8,158 bases of DNA. Source: DATBHW01 sp046704085 (GTDB lineage: Bacteria; Chloroflexota; Ktedonobacteria; Ktedonobacterales; DATBGS01). The stretch lies in the NCBI GenBank assembly GCA_046704085.1, contig JBJKSJ010000359.1, positions 1-8,158 on the forward strand, read 5' to 3'. Shown here one piece after another: positions 6,223-8,158 of the stretch (its first letter is position 1; every line of letters begins with the position of its first letter). The translations under genes and the position numbers were made by a program. The notes under the pieces were generated by a model, which saw nothing but the letters and a program-made list of their open reading frames with translations, searched no databases and was not told the DNA's origin.

Positions 6223-7011
6223 ATGGCATCCGAACCGCGCTCACCGGGCATTCAGGAAACGTTCGAAGATTTGCTGGAGTTTCTGGAAAACTCCAGGAAG
6301 ATCGTCGTGCTGACCGGCGCGGGCGCCAGCACCGAATCGGGCATTCCCGATTTTCGCGGACCCGACGGCATCTGGCGGCGCTACCCTCCTGGTACATACA
6401 AGGATTTCATCAGCAAGCCGGAGGCGCGCAGGCGCTATTGGGAACTGCGCCGTGCGCTGGGCGGACTGGTCGCCCAGGCCAAACCCAACGCTACCCATTA
6501 CGCGCTGGCCGAACTGGAGCGTCTGGGGAAGCTCAGTGGCATCATTACCCAGAACTTCGACGGACTCCATCAGGACGCTGGTGTCTCGCCGGAGCGCGTC
6601 ATCGAACTGCACGGCACCGCGCGCATGGCGGCCTGCACGCTCTGCGGGGCGCGCTCGCCGATGAGCGCGCTTCAGCAGCGGGTCGATGCGGGCGAAGAAG
6701 ACCCCCAATGCGAACATTGCGGTGGCTATCTGAAAGCCGCCACCATCCTCTTCGGCCAGCCCGTGCCCCGCGCCGAACTGGACCAGGCTATCATCCTGGC
6801 GAAGACCTGCGACCTCTTCCTGGTCATTGGCTCCTCCTTGCGCGTCAGCCCAGCCTCGCGCCTGCCCATGCTGGCGGTGGAGCAGGGGGCGCCGCTGCTC
6901 ATTCTCAACCGCGAACCCACGCCGCTTGACCCACGCGCCGATATGGTCGTGCGCGCCAACGCAGGCGAGACAATGGCCCAGATCATGGGCATGCTCACGC
7001 CTCAACGCTGA
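6223..7011 (+). CDS. Sir2-family NAD+-dependent protein deacylase (sirtuin)
   Basis: 262 residues, a normal length for a bacterial sirtuin. It removes acyl groups from lysines, using NAD+ and yielding nicotinamide and O-acyl-ADP-ribose. Visible: Rossmann NAD+ site GAGASTESGIPDFRG (32-46), ITQNFDGLH (108-116), catalytic H130 in ELHGTA, zinc site C138, C141, C163, C166, and GSSLRVSPAS in the second NAD+-binding segment. All key residues are intact and there is no signal peptide or extra domain, so it looks like a cytoplasmic housekeeping enzyme and not a defence-type Sir2. RRRYW before the cofactor-loop helix recalls class II (SIRT4-like) sirtuins; the Tyr-x-x-Arg of class III desuccinylases has Trp at the Tyr position, so acyl preference is uncertain. 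The ATG is chosen from its ribosome site. It lies 110 bases after the small zinc protein with no separate promoter seen, so the two may be co-transcribed. Confidence 0.95.
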   Translation: MASEPRSPGIQETFEDLLEFLENSRKIVVLTGAGASTESGIPDFRGPDGIWRRYPPGTYKDFISKPEARRRYWELRRALGGLVAQAKPNATHYALAELERLGKLSGIITQNFDGLHQDAGVSPERVIELHGTARMAACTLCGARSPMSALQQRVDAGEEDPQCEHCGGYLKAATILFGQPVPRAELDQAIILAKTCDLFLVIGSSLRVSPASRLPMLAVEQGAPLLILNREPTPLDPRADMVVRANAGETMAQIMGMLTPQR

Positions 7012-7034
7012 ACGAATATCTCTCGACATCCCGC

Positions 7035-7063
7035 TAGACAAACAAGAAACGGCACGCTACAAT
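7035..7063 (+). promoter_or_regulatory. Sigma-70-type promoter of the pseudokinase gene
   Basis: -35 TAGACA (7035-7040), 17-nt spacer, -10 TACAAT (7058-7063, five of six). The -35 box and spacing are the same as those of the promoter at 5781. The start is expected near 7070, giving a leader of about 50 nt before the TTG at 7122. Confidence 0.7.
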
Positions 7064-7076
7064 ACAGGGCGCAGTG

Positions 7077-7115
7077 ATGTTTCAAGAAGCTTCTATTCCC
7101 CAGGAAAGCAGGTGA
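7077..7115 (+). CDS. Possible 12-codon leader ORF before the pseudokinase
   Basis: ATG at 7077 opens a 12-codon reading frame (MFQEASIPQESR) that stops at TGA 7113-7115, inside the Shine-Dalgarno site of the next gene and in the same frame as it. The ATG lies only about seven bases after the expected transcription start, with a weak AGGG before it. Translation is unproven; a chance ORF is at least as likely. Confidence 0.2.
   Translation: MFQEASIPQESR
7110..7115 (+). promoter_or_regulatory. Shine-Dalgarno site that fixes a TTG start
   Basis: AGGTGA matches the anti-Shine-Dalgarno complement (GGAGGUGAU) and ends six bases before TTG 7122. The in-frame TGA at 7113-7115 excludes any earlier start in this frame except by read-through. 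Confidence 0.7.
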
Positions 7116-7121
7116 ACACCC

Positions 7122-8158
7122 TTGGCGCAACAGCCCCCTCGTATCGTTAATGGCCTCTATCGCCTGGGGCCAGCCCTGATCTCCGGGACCGTCGCCACCT
7201 TCTTCAGCGCCACCTACCTGGCAACAGGCGATATAGTTGGCATTCTGCTGGCCCGTCCGCCTTCCAGGAGGGATAGCGCCCAATTACAGCAATTGCTGCA
7301 ATCAGCCAGAGCGTTGACCACGCTGCTGCATCCGCACCTGTATCACCTGCACGAAGTGGGCATCGATCACGGCGAGTGTTTCCTCATCACCGACCTGCGC
7401 GGCCAGACGCTGCGTGACCTGCTCAACAGCGAGGCGCTGCTGCTGGAGCGCGCGCTGGAGATTACGCGGCAGCTTGCCCAGGGCGTCAGCGCGCTGCATG
7501 CCAGCAGAATTGTCGGAGTGGACCTGCGACCAGAGCGTATCCACCTTGAAACCGCCGGGCGCCATGATACCGCGCTGGTGGCCGATATAGGGCTGCGCCG
7601 CTTTCTCCAAACCCTGGGATATAGCGAGCAAGAAAGCGCCGGAACTCCGCTGCTCCAGATTGATCCACGTTACGCTGCCCCTGAACAACTCCAGAACGGC
7701 AGTATTGGCCCGGCCACCGATGTCTACACGCTGGGGCTGATCTTATTCGAGATGATTGCTGGGCGCGCGCCATTTGTCGGCAAATCGGCGGCTGAGACGC
7801 GCACCCTACAACTGAGCCAGCCAGTCCCCAACCTGCGGCCACTGCGCGGAGAAGCCCTGCCAGAGCTTCAGACATTGATCGAGCAGGCGCTTAACAAACA
7901 TCCCTCGCTCCGTTTCCCCCATATGGAGGCGTTCAGCGCGGCAATAGAAGCGGTACAGGCGCATCTGCCGCCGAGACGCGGGCCCGCCTCTGGCTCGCTG
8001 ATGAGCCAGCCCCGCTCCGCGCGCACGGCCCCGCTCGAAGCCATCAAAAGCGGCGCGCTCAGCGCCCGGCCACCAGCGACGCCGCCGCCAGAAGCCGCGC
8101 TGAATCAATCTACCAGCGATCTCGACAATGACATCACGCTCACGCAGGAGGATGAGGG
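7122..8158 (+). CDS. Protein kinase-fold protein, predicted pseudokinase (3' truncated)
   Basis: An open frame of 345 codons from TTG 7122 runs off the window. The kinase fold is recognisable throughout: YRLGPALISGTVATFFSA (13-30) at the glycine-loop position, APEQ (186-189) and ATDVYTLGLILFEMIAGRAPF in subdomain IX. Catalytic residues are largely gone. The glycine loop keeps one of its glycines (G22); the VAIK lysine is Leu (VGIL, 39-42); HRDxKPxN reads G132-V-D-L-R-P-E-R139, so only the Asp is kept; DFG reads D155-I-G. Asp155 and Asp134 survive, but without the ATP-anchoring lysine and the metal-binding Asn, catalysis is unlikely. It would then act as a scaffold or allosteric partner. A Pro/Ala/Ser/Thr-rich linker (about 285 on) follows; whatever domain comes next is outside. 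Loss of function by decay is unlikely because the frame, promoter and structural residues are preserved. It may partner the active kinase at the left end, or another kinase. Confidence 0.9.
   Translation, partial: MAQQPPRIVNGLYRLGPALISGTVATFFSATYLATGDIVGILLARPPSRRDSAQLQQLLQSARALTTLLHPHLYHLHEVGIDHGECFLITDLRGQTLRDLLNSEALLLERALEITRQLAQGVSALHASRIVGVDLRPERIHLETAGRHDTALVADIGLRRFLQTLGYSEQESAGTPLLQIDPRYAAPEQLQNGSIGPATDVYTLGLILFEMIAGRAPFVGKSAAETRTLQLSQPVPNLRPLRGEALPELQTLIEQALNKHPSLRFPHMEAFSAAIEAVQAHLPPRRGPASGSLMSQPRSARTAPLEAIKSGALSARPPATPPPEAALNQSTSDLDNDITLTQEDE

Noticed and set aside
6438..6929. 163-residue plus-strand open frame inside sir2
   Set aside because: It is a frame-shifted shadow of sir2, rich in Arg, Gly and His, with no domain or ribosome site.
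6223..7011. Sir2 as part of an antiphage defence system (Thoeris, pAgo-type or DSR)
   Set aside because: The protein is a compact, zinc-containing stand-alone deacylase, and no TIR, Argonaute, helicase or other defence partner lies nearby.
7085..7094. AGAAGCTTCT palindrome in the pseudokinase leader
   Set aside because: A 10-bp palindrome containing a HindIII site is not rare enough to claim an operator without a second copy.

Overview
The window reads as a chromosomal segment of a GC-rich bacterium, most probably a member of the Chloroflexota and perhaps a Ktedonobacteria-like lineage. The reasons are a eukaryote-like Ser/Thr kinase fused to a zinc ribbon and an FHA domain, a HALEHAT-type membrane protein family that I associate with Chloroflexota and cyanobacteria, GTG/TTG starts with strong Shine-Dalgarno sites, and palindromic intergenic repeats. 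The assignment rests on gene content alone. There are no RNA genes, insertion sequences or CRISPR arrays that I can see.

Layout: (1) 1-1149, the 3' part of a Ser/Thr protein kinase with a C-terminal zinc ribbon and FHA domain. (2) 1203-1736, a small membrane-associated protein with an HxxEH motif. (3) 1749-1796, a perfect 18-bp stem shared as terminator with the convergent gene. (4) 3162-1807 on the minus strand, a 12-TM MFS transporter with a clear promoter upstream. (5) 3163-3519, a divergent intergenic region carrying palindromic repeats. (6) 3520-5769, the NAD+-dependent DNA ligase LigA with an unusual Ala-rich insertion. (7) 5781-5844, a near-consensus extended -10 promoter followed at once by a 26-nt palindrome. 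(8) 5924-6112, a 62-residue putative zinc-binding protein. (9) 6223-7011, a zinc-containing Sir2 deacylase. (10) 7035-7063, another promoter. (11) From 7122 to the window end, a TTG-started kinase-fold protein that has lost most catalytic residues (a pseudokinase), truncated by the window edge.

Functional reading: the window starts with an apparently active kinase and ends with a probable pseudokinase, so kinase-fold signalling frames a block of NAD+-using housekeeping genes (ligase and sirtuin). The small zinc protein and sir2 lie on the same strand behind one strong promoter and may form a transcript. LigA and Sir2 both consume NAD+, but nothing else links them. The least explained items are the pseudokinase, the HxxEH membrane protein, the 62-residue zinc protein with its 5' palindrome, and a short palindromic motif (GGCG-R-CTAAA-ATCGCCG) occurring in two intergenic regions.
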